From contig CAYNTO010000001.1 in assembly GCA_964400355.1 (NCBI GenBank), positions 372,001 to 436,000 of the forward strand: a stretch of 64,000 bases of DNA, read 5' to 3'. How positions within the stretch are numbered: position 1 is the stretch's first letter; each line of letters begins with the position of its first letter. The DNA comes from JACKAL01 sp964400355. Its GTDB lineage: Bacteria > Bdellovibrionota > Bdellovibrionia > Bdellovibrionales > JAGQZY01. The notes under the pieces were generated by a model. That model was not told the DNA's origin and searched no databases. It saw only the letters and a program-made list of their open reading frames with translations. A program made the translations under genes and the position numbers. This document shows, piece after piece, positions 42,419 through 51,435 of this stretch.

Positions 42419-43074
42419 GCCATTTCGACAAATTCCCGCACCAGTTTTGATATTCCGGTAAAAACCTTAAATGGCGTGGCCTCTTTGTGCTTGTAAGCAG
42501 GTGTGGTCATTACCTTGTTGAGGCGATCGGTGACATAGTCGTCGACAGGACACTCCTCATGGAGCGCGCCCGTTTTTTCTATCTCGGCTGCAGTTTCTTT
42601 ATCATTTCCAATAGTGAGAGCCACTTGATGTTTGCCAAGAACGCGCGCCACAATCACGGGCGCAATGCATACGGCGCCAATCGGTTTACTGCTCGCGTGG
42701 AATGCCAAAATTGCTTTTTCAAGTGCGGGAAGCACGGTGCATTTTGCGCCAGCTTTGGCCCACGTGCTCAAATGCATTGCCGCACCTGTGCCGCCAGGGA
42801 GTATCAGCGCATCATATAGCGACTCGTCGAGTGCGTCGAGGGGCTGGATCTTGCCGCGGGCAATGCGCGCCGATTCCACCAAGACGTTGTGCGTGCCTTC
42901 CTCTTTTTCGTCGAGATGATTGATGGTAGGGACAGTGATGCTCGGGGCAAAGATCGAGTATTCAGCGCCTTCTTTGTCGAGAGCGATCAATACGGACGCG
43001 GCTTCGGTGATTTCGCTCCCGTCGCGATGACCACTGCCAGAAAGAACAACTGCAATTTTCTTTTTCTTCGCCAT
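42415..43074 (-). CDS. elbB: Isoprenoid biosynthesis glyoxalase ElbB
   Basis: A 219-residue DJ-1/PfpI superfamily protein of the ElbB type. It shows VVLSGSGHRDGSEITEAAS near residue 8, EYSIFAPSI, DALILPGGTGAAMHLSTWA near residue 88, and GAVCIAPVIVARVLG near residue 132 (with the nucleophilic Cys), then TIGND and NKVMTTPAY, which are specific for ElbB. Known as a glyoxalase-type enzyme acting on glyoxal in the cytoplasm. Single gene with ATG at 43074. Confidence 0.95.
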   Translation of the reverse strand: MAKKKKIAVVLSGSGHRDGSEITEAASVLIALDKEGAEYSIFAPSITVPTINHLDEKEEGTHNVLVESARIARGKIQPLDALDESLYDALILPGGTGAAMHLSTWAKAGAKCTVLPALEKAILAFHASSKPIGAVCIAPVIVARVLGKHQVALTIGNDKETAAEIEKTGALHEECPVDDYVTDRLNKVMTTPAYKHKEATPFKVFTGISKLVREFVEMA

Positions 43075-43158
43075 ATCAACCTCGTATTGAGGAGATGTAG
43101 ATCAATAGAGGGAAGGGGGCAAGATTCGGTGGGTTAAAAGTGCAGAAAGGAGGAGGAA

Positions 43159-43183
43159 GGGCGTGGTTTTAAGAATCACGCCC
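43159..43183. other. Stem-loop downstream of the EF-hand gene
   Basis: GGGCGTG/CACGCCC (43159-43165 and 43177-43183) just behind the EF-hand protein stop. No T run on either strand; a weak terminator or mRNA-end hairpin. Confidence 0.45.
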
Positions 43184-43196
43184 CTCGAGAGAAAAG

Positions 43197-43613
43197 TTAC
43201 TTTTTCATTTTTTTATCGTGGCCCATTTTCATTTCTTCGGCTGTGAGGAAACCGTCTTTATTGGTATCCATCTCTTTGAACATGCCGGTAGCAGCCGTTT
43301 TATGCTCTTCAGTCGTTACAACTTTATCGGCGTTGGCGTCAGCTTTGGCGAGCTTTTCGGCAGCTGTCCAATGAGGGTTTTTACCCGCCTTTTTTTTGTC
43401 GTTCATTTTGGCATTCATTTCCTCGGCTGTGATGCGGCCATCGGAATTTTTGTCGATTTCACCGAACATCATTTTAGCGCCGGCCTCATGTTCTGTAGCC
43501 GAAATTTTTCCGTCTTTGTCAGTGTCCATCATTGCAAATTTGTCCTCGTGGTTGTGCGCAAAAACAGATGAGCACACAAGCGTGGCGAAAAAAAGAGTGA
43601 TAATAGCTTTCAT
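43197..43613 (-). CDS. Secreted EF-hand calcium-binding protein
   Basis: A 138-residue exported protein. The start at 43613 gives a signal peptide (MKAIITLFFATLVCSSVFA). It has four EF-hand loops: DTDKDGKISATE, DKNSDGRITAEE, DANADKVVTTEE and DTNKDGFLTAEE, with acidic residues at positions 1, 3, 5 and 12 except that loop 3 has Lys in place of the usual Gly at position 6 and may bind weakly. It is Lys- and Met-rich. Likely a periplasmic calcium sensor or buffer. An in-frame start at 43682 is not supported. Confidence 0.9.
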   Translation of the reverse strand: MKAIITLFFATLVCSSVFAHNHEDKFAMMDTDKDGKISATEHEAGAKMMFGEIDKNSDGRITAEEMNAKMNDKKKAGKNPHWTAAEKLAKADANADKVVTTEEHKTAATGMFKEMDTNKDGFLTAEEMKMGHDKKMKK

Positions 43614-43782
43614 GAAAATCTCCTTATAAATATGCACCTGAAGTGCTGGTTTTGGATATTTTTCTCGGAGTTTATAAGACAATCAATACGGAAAATTATG
43701 TGTGAACGAATCTACACAAGGTGCGCCGGCCCTGCCACAATTTAGTGCGATTCTGTTTGAGCGTGGTTCCGGAGTGGCGTTA

Positions 43783-44508
43783 CTATTCAAACTTGTAATC
43801 AACAACCGTATTGCATTGGCGCACCAGTGGGCGCGCATCGTCGATCACTGCAACGGTGCGAAAGCAGTTTTGGAGAACGGCGGCGAGATAGGGAACCTCG
43901 GGGCTGATCCACGTTTCCACTTGGGAAATCTGCGGTTTTTCCGGGGGAACAGTCACCCGCACGTCATAGGAAATTTTATGAACTAGAATGTAGCAAGAAC
44001 CATCGTCTTCGTTGCACGGATCGCGCTCGAGGACTTTTTTGGGTTTGCGCATGGGCTCAATAGAGGTTCTCAAATTAAAATATTCCACCGAGACTCCATT
44101 GGGATCTTGGAGTTCAGGCACATCCGCTTCGTCTTTGGTGCTTTGATTTTTCCCGAGGTAGAGCACATCTTTAAATTTAAAGTGAGGAGAGTCGGGTTGG
44201 GTGTGATCGATCACTTCTTTGACCAACGTAAATTCCACATAATCGGGGAAGTCCTGGCGATCGGTTATTGTGAGGCTTTCTTCTTGGAGCAAAGACTCCG
44301 TCGGCTCCTGACTCGAGAATACCTGTTGGGTCTCGATGGTATAGACGAATTCTCCAGCTTTAATATTTAACGGATCGGCGGCACCAAACGCTGCATCTTG
44401 CGCTTTTTGAATGTCCTCGGGCGTGGTCGGAACCGCGGTGACCGGGTCTTCTTCCTTCGCGCAGGCGAACAAACTCAAACAGATAAGCAGGGTGAAAATT
44501 CTTTTCAT
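43783..44508 (-). CDS. Lipoprotein of unknown function
   Basis: A 241-residue lipoprotein: MKRIFTLLICLSLFAC followed by AKEED, with a good lipobox (LFAC). The mature part is acidic with beta-type strands (YVEFTLVKEVIDHTQ) and Cys residues at CNEDDGSCYI (close pair), NCFRTV and RQCNTVV that could form disulfides. No family named. It lies three bases behind the GNAT gene (44512) on the same strand, so probably one transcript. Confidence 0.8.
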   Translation of the reverse strand: MKRIFTLLICLSLFACAKEEDPVTAVPTTPEDIQKAQDAAFGAADPLNIKAGEFVYTIETQQVFSSQEPTESLLQEESLTITDRQDFPDYVEFTLVKEVIDHTQPDSPHFKFKDVLYLGKNQSTKDEADVPELQDPNGVSVEYFNLRTSIEPMRKPKKVLERDPCNEDDGSCYILVHKISYDVRVTVPPEKPQISQVETWISPEVPYLAAVLQNCFRTVAVIDDARPLVRQCNTVVDYKFE

Positions 44509-44511
44509 AAA

Positions 44512-45609
44512 TTAAATGGAATCCCAGCCCCAAATCCAACAGGGGAGTGGCAATAGCTTTTCAAGTTTTTCTTTAGTGCTGTCGGTAAAACTGTACATCT
44601 CGGAGGCCTTGTTGGGTCCAAAGAAGAGATGGACCATATCCGCTTCTGAATCGGTCTTGTACACCTCTTCACTGGTGCCAAAATACAAAATGTCATTGTG
44701 CATTTCGATCGCGAAGTCCGTGATACCCATGCGACGAGCGGTGCGCTGGGCTTTTTTCGCCAAGCTGGCTTTATCGAGAATTTTTATCATCGCGAGGATG
44801 CCCTCATACTGACCAGCACCGGCGTCCGTGCACTGGCGAATGAGGTTTTTACACTGTGGCGGTGTGATCACAACGATCTCTCGGTTTTGCGTGGTCTGAA
44901 TGTGCTTAAACAGTTCGATGAGAGCCGACGTGTTGCCACCCCACTCATGAACATAACCTTGAAGGTCCACGCCTTTGCCTTCGATGGCATAAGCTTCCAT
45001 TTGGCCCGTTTTGCTCCACGCTGTGTAGACGCGTGAGTTTGGAATCTGCAAACACTTTTTAATATCTTCCACTGTTCGGTGGGAAGTGATGGAGTGAAGA
45101 TTGAACAGGCGTAATATGGCTGACGGGTCCACTTTGGCGCTTTCTACCAATTTGAGATCGGTGCGAGAGGACTTGGGCTGAAACGAAGAGTTGATGATAA
45201 GGCTTATTTCCGTACCCGCCATTTCAAAACCAAAATTTTTGTAAAAATCAAACATGTCAGTCCACAAAACAAGAATGTCGCCCTTAAGAGCCTGAGCTTG
45301 TTCGATGCAGTCGTTGATCACTTGAGAGCTCAATCCCTGCTGGCGTTTGGTGGGATCGGTGATCACGCTGCCGATGGCGCAAACATTTAAAACGGAGTAG
45401 GGAGTTTTCATGAGGACAGGTTTAACCACGGCGTGGGAGACAATGTTCTGCTCTTCGCGAATAATGCGAATATTGTTGAGATTTTGAGCGGAAAAGACGA
45501 GTGGGTATTCGTCGCGTACAGACCAACTTTGGCCTTTGCGCGTGTGCGTGTCCAAAAACGAAATGACATCGTTGAGTTCATTGGTTTGTGGGGCGCGGGG
45601 TTTAAGCAT
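44512..45609 (-). CDS. GNAT family acetyltransferase, two-domain
   Basis: A 365-residue cytoplasmic protein. The N-terminal part contains a GNAT fold: VCAIGSVITDPTKRQQGLSS near residue 85 with the acetyl-CoA loop RQQGLSS, then INDCIEQAQALKGDILVLWT, and GFEMAGTEI near residue 133. The C-terminal half (residues 150-365) resembles a second, degenerate GNAT domain (VVITPPQCKN, MIKILDKASLAKKAQRTARR). The substrate is unknown. ATG with GGAGG-type site upstream (GGAGGAATCC). Confidence 0.85.
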   Translation of the reverse strand: MLKPRAPQTNELNDVISFLDTHTRKGQSWSVRDEYPLVFSAQNLNNIRIIREEQNIVSHAVVKPVLMKTPYSVLNVCAIGSVITDPTKRQQGLSSQVINDCIEQAQALKGDILVLWTDMFDFYKNFGFEMAGTEISLIINSSFQPKSSRTDLKLVESAKVDPSAILRLFNLHSITSHRTVEDIKKCLQIPNSRVYTAWSKTGQMEAYAIEGKGVDLQGYVHEWGGNTSALIELFKHIQTTQNREIVVITPPQCKNLIRQCTDAGAGQYEGILAMIKILDKASLAKKAQRTARRMGITDFAIEMHNDILYFGTSEEVYKTDSEADMVHLFFGPNKASEMYSFTDSTKEKLEKLLPLPCWIWGWDSI

Positions 45610-45737
45610 GGATTCCTCCTACGTACGTAATTCCATAGTACCGGAAGCAGGAGTCGATTATCTAATTCATTCCCTTTTCATCTCGACAAAGTACCGAATG
45701 CATTGACAGATCTAGACCAGCCGTCGAATATAGGGGT

Positions 45738-46220
45738 GTGATTCTCGGATTTCTAGAAAGTATCAAGTATGTGGGGCACTTATGGCCCATCTCTTTTTTG
45801 AGATGGTTCGTATGTTTTCAGTACTTTAGTATGGCGACTCGCCATGTGCGGTCGGGCCTTCTCGATCATCCTTATCTCAGTGAACAATTGCGAATAAAAA
45901 TTGAAAGCGTTGGCGCACTCAATTCTTATTTGAGTTTTTGGATTGGTTTCGTGCAGGATTATTGGCTCGCGGTGAGTTACGTTGTCGTGTGCGCCGAATT
46001 TGTGATTGCGGTGTCCTACTTGCTGGGTTACTTAGTGCGCCCGATCGCCTTGTGGGCAGCGTTTATGTCGCTTCATTTGTTTTGGCTTGTCGAGGCGCCA
46101 AACGATTATTCCCAACTGTATCTTATGGCCATCCATCTGGCGTTCTGTTTATTGGGCGCCGGTCGCTGCCTGGGTTTGGATTACTATTTTTACAAGAGCC
46201 GCAGGGGCTTGTTGTGGTGA
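45738..46220 (+). CDS. Small membrane protein, DoxX-like
   Basis: A 160-residue protein with four transmembrane helices: FLRWFVCFQYFSMATRHVRS near residue 20, FWIGFVQDYWLAVSYVVVCA near residue 67, and a third and fourth around residues 100-145. The size and the RW/FGxxY-like pattern resemble DoxX/DoxD-type proteins, but the match is loose. GTG start. The next gene, thiB, begins four bases after the stop (46225), so this is probably the first gene of the thiamine transport operon, perhaps an accessory membrane protein. Confidence 0.65.
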   Translation: MILGFLESIKYVGHLWPISFLRWFVCFQYFSMATRHVRSGLLDHPYLSEQLRIKIESVGALNSYLSFWIGFVQDYWLAVSYVVVCAEFVIAVSYLLGYLVRPIALWAAFMSLHLFWLVEAPNDYSQLYLMAIHLAFCLLGAGRCLGLDYYFYKSRRGLLW

Positions 46221-46224
46221 TGGA

Positions 46225-47262
46225 ATGGAATTTTTACGGCGCTCGTACATTCCGCTCACACTTTTCGCTATAGTGGTGGCAGCACTGTTTGCTGCTTTTC
46301 AGTATTTCGAAAACTCTACCAACTCCACCACCACGGACCTCTACATTCTTTCCTATCCGAACTTCGTAAAAGACTGGGGCCCTGGGCCCGAAATCGCTCG
46401 TGCTTTTGAGGAAAAACACAAAATCAAAGTGCGCTGGATAGAGGCTTCCAATGCTGGGATGATCGTAGAGTACCTCGCAAAAAATAATGAGTACCCTATT
46501 GATGTGGTGTTGGGTCTCGATATCCTGTCACTGGAAAAAGCCAAGGCCACCGTGGCGTGGAAAGAAGTTCCTCTGCGCAATGTGCGTTTTACAAAAGACA
46601 TTTCTAGAATTCATGTCGACAAAGAATTCATTCCGTTTGATTGGTCGCCGATGACGTTCATATACAAGCGCAAAGACGAATTGCCGCCTAAAAAACTCGA
46701 AGATTTTACTGGAGAGTCGTTTGTAAATTCTTTGGGTTTACAAGATCCCTCCTCTAGCTCCACGGGCATGTATTTTTTAATTTGGGTTTTATCTGTAATG
46801 GGAGAAGAAAAGGGTTTTGAATATTTGTCGCAGCTAAAGCCATCGATTCGCGTGATCTCTCCCTCGTGGTCGGCGGGTTACAGTTTGTTTCAGAACGATC
46901 AGATCCCTTACGTGTTTTCTTATTTTACGTCGCCCCTTTATCATCACATTGTCGAGAACAATTTTAATTATCAGCCCATCTTTTTTGATCAACCGCACAT
47001 CTATGCCATAGAATACGCTGGCGTCCCCGCAACGTGCACACATTGCAAGCTGGCACAAAAGTTCGTGGCATTTCTGCTCGAGCGCGAAAATCAAAAACAG
47101 ATCATGATGAAAAATTTTATGCTGCCTGCTGTGCTGGGAGTTAAAGAAAAAACTGAATTTGATTTTTCTCAAAGTATCCAGCTGATTCCACCCCAGGCTT
47201 TTAAGGATTTGTTGGGCAGAAAAGAATCACTACTGGAGCGGTGGCGCGATCTGCAGTTATGA
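46225..47262 (+). CDS. thiB: Thiamine ABC transporter substrate-binding protein
   Basis: A 345-residue periplasmic binding protein for thiamine. After an N-terminal hydrophobic segment (residues 8-25) the chain shows SYPNFVKDWGPGPEIARAFE, PIDVVLGLDILS, DKEFIPFDWSPMTFIYKR, QDPSSSSTGMYFLIWVLSVM, and SWSAGYSLFQNDQIPYVFSY followed by FTSPLYHH: all the conserved blocks of the ThiB/TbpA family (the DWGPGP start, DVVLGLD, the FVPFDYG-type element and SYTTSPAYH-type element). Its stop overlaps thiP by four bases. I start it at ATG 46225. The N-terminus may be an uncleaved anchor. Confidence 0.92.
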   Translation: MEFLRRSYIPLTLFAIVVAALFAAFQYFENSTNSTTTDLYILSYPNFVKDWGPGPEIARAFEEKHKIKVRWIEASNAGMIVEYLAKNNEYPIDVVLGLDILSLEKAKATVAWKEVPLRNVRFTKDISRIHVDKEFIPFDWSPMTFIYKRKDELPPKKLEDFTGESFVNSLGLQDPSSSSTGMYFLIWVLSVMGEEKGFEYLSQLKPSIRVISPSWSAGYSLFQNDQIPYVFSYFTSPLYHHIVENNFNYQPIFFDQPHIYAIEYAGVPATCTHCKLAQKFVAFLLERENQKQIMMKNFMLPAVLGVKEKTEFDFSQSIQLIPPQAFKDLLGRKESLLERWRDLQL

Positions 47263-48719
47263 AATCACGCCACGCGCTTTATTTACTCACGCTATTTCTA
47301 TTTGCACTGTATTTGGCGCCTTATTTGCCTTTTTTGAGCTTGTGGACAGGGTGGCAATTGCCACTTGGAAAAATTTTAGAAATTTACTCGTCGTCCACGC
47401 AACAGGCGTTGTGGAGCGTGGCCTTAACGCTACTCTTGGGCGGTCTTACCGCACGTGGCCTGCTTTGGTTTCGCATCCATTTTAAAGGACGGGGGATGGC
47501 AATGTTAGAATACGCGGTAGCGTTGCCATCACTACTCCCCAGCCTGTTCGTGATTATTTCCGTTTTAAGTGTTGTCCCTCATTTTCCATTCGGAATGCGC
47601 GGAGTGGTGTTACTCCATGCGGTGAGCATGATGGGATTTTCTGGCGTGCTCATTTTGCGAATAGTGGATGACAAGTGGGGAGTTCATTCTGTGACTGCGC
47701 AATCACTGGGCGCCAGTGGATTTTTCTTTTTCAGAAAAATGTTTCCGCTGATAGCGCGCGATATTCTGCTGATTCTCAGCGTTTTATTTTTTTATTTTCT
47801 CACCAGCATTTCCATACCACTTATCATCGGCGGTACGGTGTTTACGTCTGTGGAAAAAACGATTTATGACCAACTTTCCGTCGCGCACGATCCCAACAAA
47901 GCGATACAATATTTTTTGCTGCAATCGTTGGTGCTTATTCCAATGTTCGCTCTCGCACAGTCCTACTCGTCCCGTGCCGGAGCCCATACTGAGTCCATGC
48001 GTCTCGGGCCTTCCGCACTGGGTTTAATTATGGCGCTGGTGCCTCCGGCAATTCTTGGCATTGGTTTGATTCTGCGTTTATTTCCGGGATTGAATGCTCT
48101 GGTGATATACCCAGAGTTTTCCCGCTCGTTGCCGGTGGTGCTCACCGGTTCGTTACTCTTGGGATTTTTAGCCGGTGGCATGTGCACGGTGCTGCTCGGG
48201 GTGTGGACGCTACTGAGTCTCAAGCTTCAGACACGGCGGTTGTTGCGTATACTGTGCGTGCCCAGTGTGAGTGTAGTGGCCTTTGGTTTTTCGTTATGGT
48301 CGACCGAGGGCCATGGTGGTTTTTTCTATGCGGCGCTCGCCCTGTCGGTGATTTTTGCACCGGTGCTTTTTCGCTTGGGTATTTATCAACAACTTCTCCG
48401 GCTAGAGACCCAGATTGCCAGCGCCCGGCAAATGGGAGCCACAACACTTTTTCTATTTCGCCGGGTGGTTTGGCCGCAGGTGAGTCCCACGGTGCACCTG
48501 CTCAGCGGGCTTTGTGCGGTTTGGGCAATGAGTGATTTCGCAGTGACGCGACTGATTCTTGAACGCGATTGGAGTTTGGGCTTGTGGATTCAGAGTTTAG
48601 TGCAACAATATCGGTGGGACGTGGCGGTTGCAGGCTGTTGGTTATTGATCTTGTGTGGTTTTTTAGTATTTTTATTTTTTTGGAGTGTGGCGCGTGTCAG
48701 TGGTCAAAAACTTAAATAA
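47259..48719 (+). CDS. thiP: Thiamine ABC transporter permease
   Basis: A 486-residue, roughly twelve-helix permease with two fused halves, as in ThiP. Each half has an EAA-like loop before its last helices: AQSLGASGFFFFRKMFPLIA near residue 148 and ARQMGATTLFLFRRVVWPQV near residue 393. The start ATG at 47259 overlaps the thiB stop (ATGA), giving MKSRHALYLLTLFLFALYL. It forms the membrane channel through which thiamine enters, powered by ThiQ. The gene ends 26 bases inside the thiQ start region. Confidence 0.9.
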   Translation: MKSRHALYLLTLFLFALYLAPYLPFLSLWTGWQLPLGKILEIYSSSTQQALWSVALTLLLGGLTARGLLWFRIHFKGRGMAMLEYAVALPSLLPSLFVIISVLSVVPHFPFGMRGVVLLHAVSMMGFSGVLILRIVDDKWGVHSVTAQSLGASGFFFFRKMFPLIARDILLILSVLFFYFLTSISIPLIIGGTVFTSVEKTIYDQLSVAHDPNKAIQYFLLQSLVLIPMFALAQSYSSRAGAHTESMRLGPSALGLIMALVPPAILGIGLILRLFPGLNALVIYPEFSRSLPVVLTGSLLLGFLAGGMCTVLLGVWTLLSLKLQTRRLLRILCVPSVSVVAFGFSLWSTEGHGGFFYAALALSVIFAPVLFRLGIYQQLLRLETQIASARQMGATTLFLFRRVVWPQVSPTVHLLSGLCAVWAMSDFAVTRLILERDWSLGLWIQSLVQQYRWDVAVAGCWLLILCGFLVFLFFWSVARVSGQKLK

Positions 48720-49362
48720 GGTGTTTCCAGACTTTTCGGTACAAATTTCTGAATGGAATATTCAGGAACGCAAGGTCACCGTTCTGTGGGGCGCATCGGG
48801 CTCAGGTAAAACCACTATCGTGCGCAGCTTATCCGGTATCGATATGCCAACGGGCATGAAGTGGATCTGGGACACTACAGACAAAGCGCAAATGGCGCCC
48901 CATCAGAGACAATTGGGGGTAGTGCTCCAGCACTATGGGTTGTTCCCCCATTTGAACGCTCGGGAGAACATATTTTTCCCGATCGAAGCTCAGCGACGCG
49001 ATAAAAAATTGGCGGCAAGTCTTTTTGAAAAATGGACTTCTTTTTTGCACATTCAAGACATTCTCGATCGCAAAGCCCATGTTCTCTCTGGCGGGGAACA
49101 GCAACGGGTGGCCCTCGCGCGGGCATTGATTATTCAGCCTCAATATCTGATCCTGGATGAACCGTTTTCGGCTTTGGATTTGGATTTAAAGCAGTCTGCT
49201 CGCCAATTGCTCAAGAATATCCTCCAGGAGGAAAGTATTGGGGCACTTTTGGTAACTCACGACCGTGAGGATGTTGCCGCATTAGCCCACGAGGTCGTTA
49301 TTTTGCAAAAAGGGCGCATCATAGCTACCCAAACCGCCGAAGAATTTCTAAAAAGACAGTAA
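48694..49362 (+). CDS. thiQ: Thiamine ABC transporter ATP-binding protein
   Basis: A 222-residue ABC ATPase. Walker A GASGSGKTT near residue 34, Q-loop GVVLQHYGLFPHL, signature LSGGEQQRVALARAL near residue 126, Walker B YLILDEPFSALD near residue 147, and switch His in LLVTHDREDV. Start is uncertain: three in-frame GTG codons (48685, 48694, 48700); 48694 has GGAG eight bases upstream and is preferred. It overlaps the end of thiP by 26 bases. Named thiQ by operon with thiB and thiP. Confidence 0.88.
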   Translation: MSVVKNLNKVFPDFSVQISEWNIQERKVTVLWGASGSGKTTIVRSLSGIDMPTGMKWIWDTTDKAQMAPHQRQLGVVLQHYGLFPHLNARENIFFPIEAQRRDKKLAASLFEKWTSFLHIQDILDRKAHVLSGGEQQRVALARALIIQPQYLILDEPFSALDLDLKQSARQLLKNILQEESIGALLVTHDREDVAALAHEVVILQKGRIIATQTAEEFLKRQ

Positions 49363-49394
49363 GTCATCACCTCAAATTCAACAGGCGGTCATGT

Positions 49395-51425
49395 ATGTCT
49401 CTTCAGCCCATCGCAATCAAAAACCAACTTCACGACAATCCTACGTCCAAACCCTTGTGGGGCGCGGAGGTGAAAACCAAAAGCGGGGATACACTTTTGG
49501 TTGCTAACCCCACGGCCACGCGGGGAATTGTGGCTCTTATGGATATGGCTGCCGTGCAGGGCGGGGCCGCTTGTCACTTTGGTGGTCCATCGGCATTTGC
49601 TGAGATCATGTCGGCCACGTTTGGATTTATGTTTTGGAAAAGTGAAAAAAATAAGAAGCAGTGGCATGAGATGTTCCATTTCGTGAACGATGCAGGCCAC
49701 TGTGAAAACGGGATATACGCTCTGCGTGGCAATTACAATATCGCCAACACTTCCTTAAAAACTCTGCGCGGTTTCCGCTCCATCGAAAGTGTATTTACCG
49801 GCCACGGTGAAGCCCATCTTCATCCTGAAGCGGTGTACATCAGTAACGGTCCACTGGGTTCCGGCATTCCGCAAGCGCAGGGTTTGGCACTCGCTGAGAG
49901 CTTCTCACAATCTCCGCGTGTGACCATTACTGCTATTTCCGATGGCGGTTGTATGGAAGGAGAGGCGCGCGAGGCCTTTGCCGCCATTCCTGGATTAGCC
50001 GCAAATGGCAAGTTGGGTCCATTTGTTCTGGTGTGCAGTGACAACAATACGAAACTTTCCGGGCGCATCGACAAAGACAGCTTTTCCATGGAGCCCACCT
50101 TTAAAGCGATGGAGGAACTCGGTTGGCAAACTGTAAAAATCGAAGACGGGCACGACTTGCAAAAAGTATTTACCGCCGTGGAAAATGCATACGACGCCGT
50201 CCAGGCCAACCCTAAAAAACCAATTTTCATTTGGGCGAAAACTATTAAAGGTAAGGGTGTTTCTAAAACTGAAACATCGTCATCTGGCGGACACGGCTTC
50301 CCGCTCAAGACTGCAAAAGAATTGCCTGAATTCCTCGCGGAGATTTATAAATCGCAAACGCCACCGGCGGAGTTTATCACCTGGCAAGAGGAGCTGATCG
50401 ACGTCGAAAACAAAAAAACTGCGGGCGCCAAGTCTGCGGTGCCCACAATTAAAATTCAAGACGGTGTGGCCAAGGCGTTGATCGAAGCCGTTGAAAAACT
50501 GCAACTGCCGGTGATCTCGGTGTCTTCGGATCTCCAGGGCTCAACGGGTGTGGAAGCGTTCCGTAAAAAATTCCCGCAGAATTCTGTTGAAGTGGGTGTG
50601 GCGGAGGCGAACATGGTGAGTTCCGCCGTCGGGCTTTCCAAGCAGGGATTTATTCCTATCGTAGATACCTTTGCTCAATTTGGTGTGACCAAGGGATCAT
50701 TGCCGTTCATTATGAGTGGTCTCTCGGAAGCGCCGGTGATCGCCATGTTTTCGCACACTGGCTTTCAGGATGCGGCCGATGGCGCCTCCCACCAGGCGCT
50801 GGCCTATATCTCCATGCTTGCGGCGATTCCTCACGTGGATCTGTACTGCCTGACCTGTGCCGATGAGGCGCAGAGTTTGATCACACAGACTTTAAAAAAG
50901 TTCTCTGATGATCGCAAGGCGGGTAAAGTGCCGCACTCTTCGGTATTTTTTCTGGGTCGGGAAACGTTTCCTGCGAGCTTTGTAGATGGCGCCGCTTACA
51001 CCCTGGGCAAAGCACAAGTTCTCAAGGACACTGCAGCTCAGTTCTCAAAAAGTGTTACGATCGCCGTAAGTGGTTCACTGGTCACCTACGCGCTCAAAGC
51101 GAGTGAAACGTTAGCGAACCAATTCAACATCGGTTCTGTGGTGATCAACGCATCCATCATAAACTCGCCCGATGTATCCACATTCCAGGCGGCGCTCCAA
51201 AAAACCAATGGTTATCTTATCGGCCTCGAGGATCATCGTTCGATCGGCGGAATGAGTTCGCTCCTCGCGCAGGCGCTCCTCAACGCTGGAGTGCCCGTGA
51301 AAAAGATGATCTCACTGGGGGCGGGAAATGAGTTTGGACGCAGCTCCTACCAGGCCGATCACCTCTACAAGGTTCACAAAATGGACGACAGCGCAGTGGT
51401 CGAAGCCGCACGAAGCCTCCTCTAA
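49395..51425 (+). CDS. tkt: Transketolase
   Basis: A 676-residue TPP- and Mg-dependent transketolase of the pentose phosphate pathway. The TPP domain has the GH...E opening (VFTGHGEAHLHPE, GPLGSGIPQAQGLALAE), the Mg/TPP motif SDGGCMEGEAREAF near residue 178 and CSDNNTKLSGRID (GDG...NN pattern). The Pyr domain starts near residue 355 (VAEANMVSSAVGLSKQGFIP), and the C-terminal domain ends the chain. The sequence is complete. Its position 32 bases behind the thiamine uptake operon links cofactor supply and a cofactor-using enzyme. ATG at 49395; a second ATG four bases upstream is out of frame. Confidence 0.93.
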   Translation: MSLQPIAIKNQLHDNPTSKPLWGAEVKTKSGDTLLVANPTATRGIVALMDMAAVQGGAACHFGGPSAFAEIMSATFGFMFWKSEKNKKQWHEMFHFVNDAGHCENGIYALRGNYNIANTSLKTLRGFRSIESVFTGHGEAHLHPEAVYISNGPLGSGIPQAQGLALAESFSQSPRVTITAISDGGCMEGEAREAFAAIPGLAANGKLGPFVLVCSDNNTKLSGRIDKDSFSMEPTFKAMEELGWQTVKIEDGHDLQKVFTAVENAYDAVQANPKKPIFIWAKTIKGKGVSKTETSSSGGHGFPLKTAKELPEFLAEIYKSQTPPAEFITWQEELIDVENKKTAGAKSAVPTIKIQDGVAKALIEAVEKLQLPVISVSSDLQGSTGVEAFRKKFPQNSVEVGVAEANMVSSAVGLSKQGFIPIVDTFAQFGVTKGSLPFIMSGLSEAPVIAMFSHTGFQDAADGASHQALAYISMLAAIPHVDLYCLTCADEAQSLITQTLKKFSDDRKAGKVPHSSVFFLGRETFPASFVDGAAYTLGKAQVLKDTAAQFSKSVTIAVSGSLVTYALKASETLANQFNIGSVVINASIINSPDVSTFQAALQKTNGYLIGLEDHRSIGGMSSLLAQALLNAGVPVKKMISLGAGNEFGRSSYQADHLYKVHKMDDSAVVEAARSLL

Positions 51426-51435
51426 CGGTGGGTTG

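Noticed and set aside
45610..45737. TPP riboswitch before the thiamine operon
   Set aside because: I looked for CUGAGA and the second conserved THI-box segment in the gap and did not find them.
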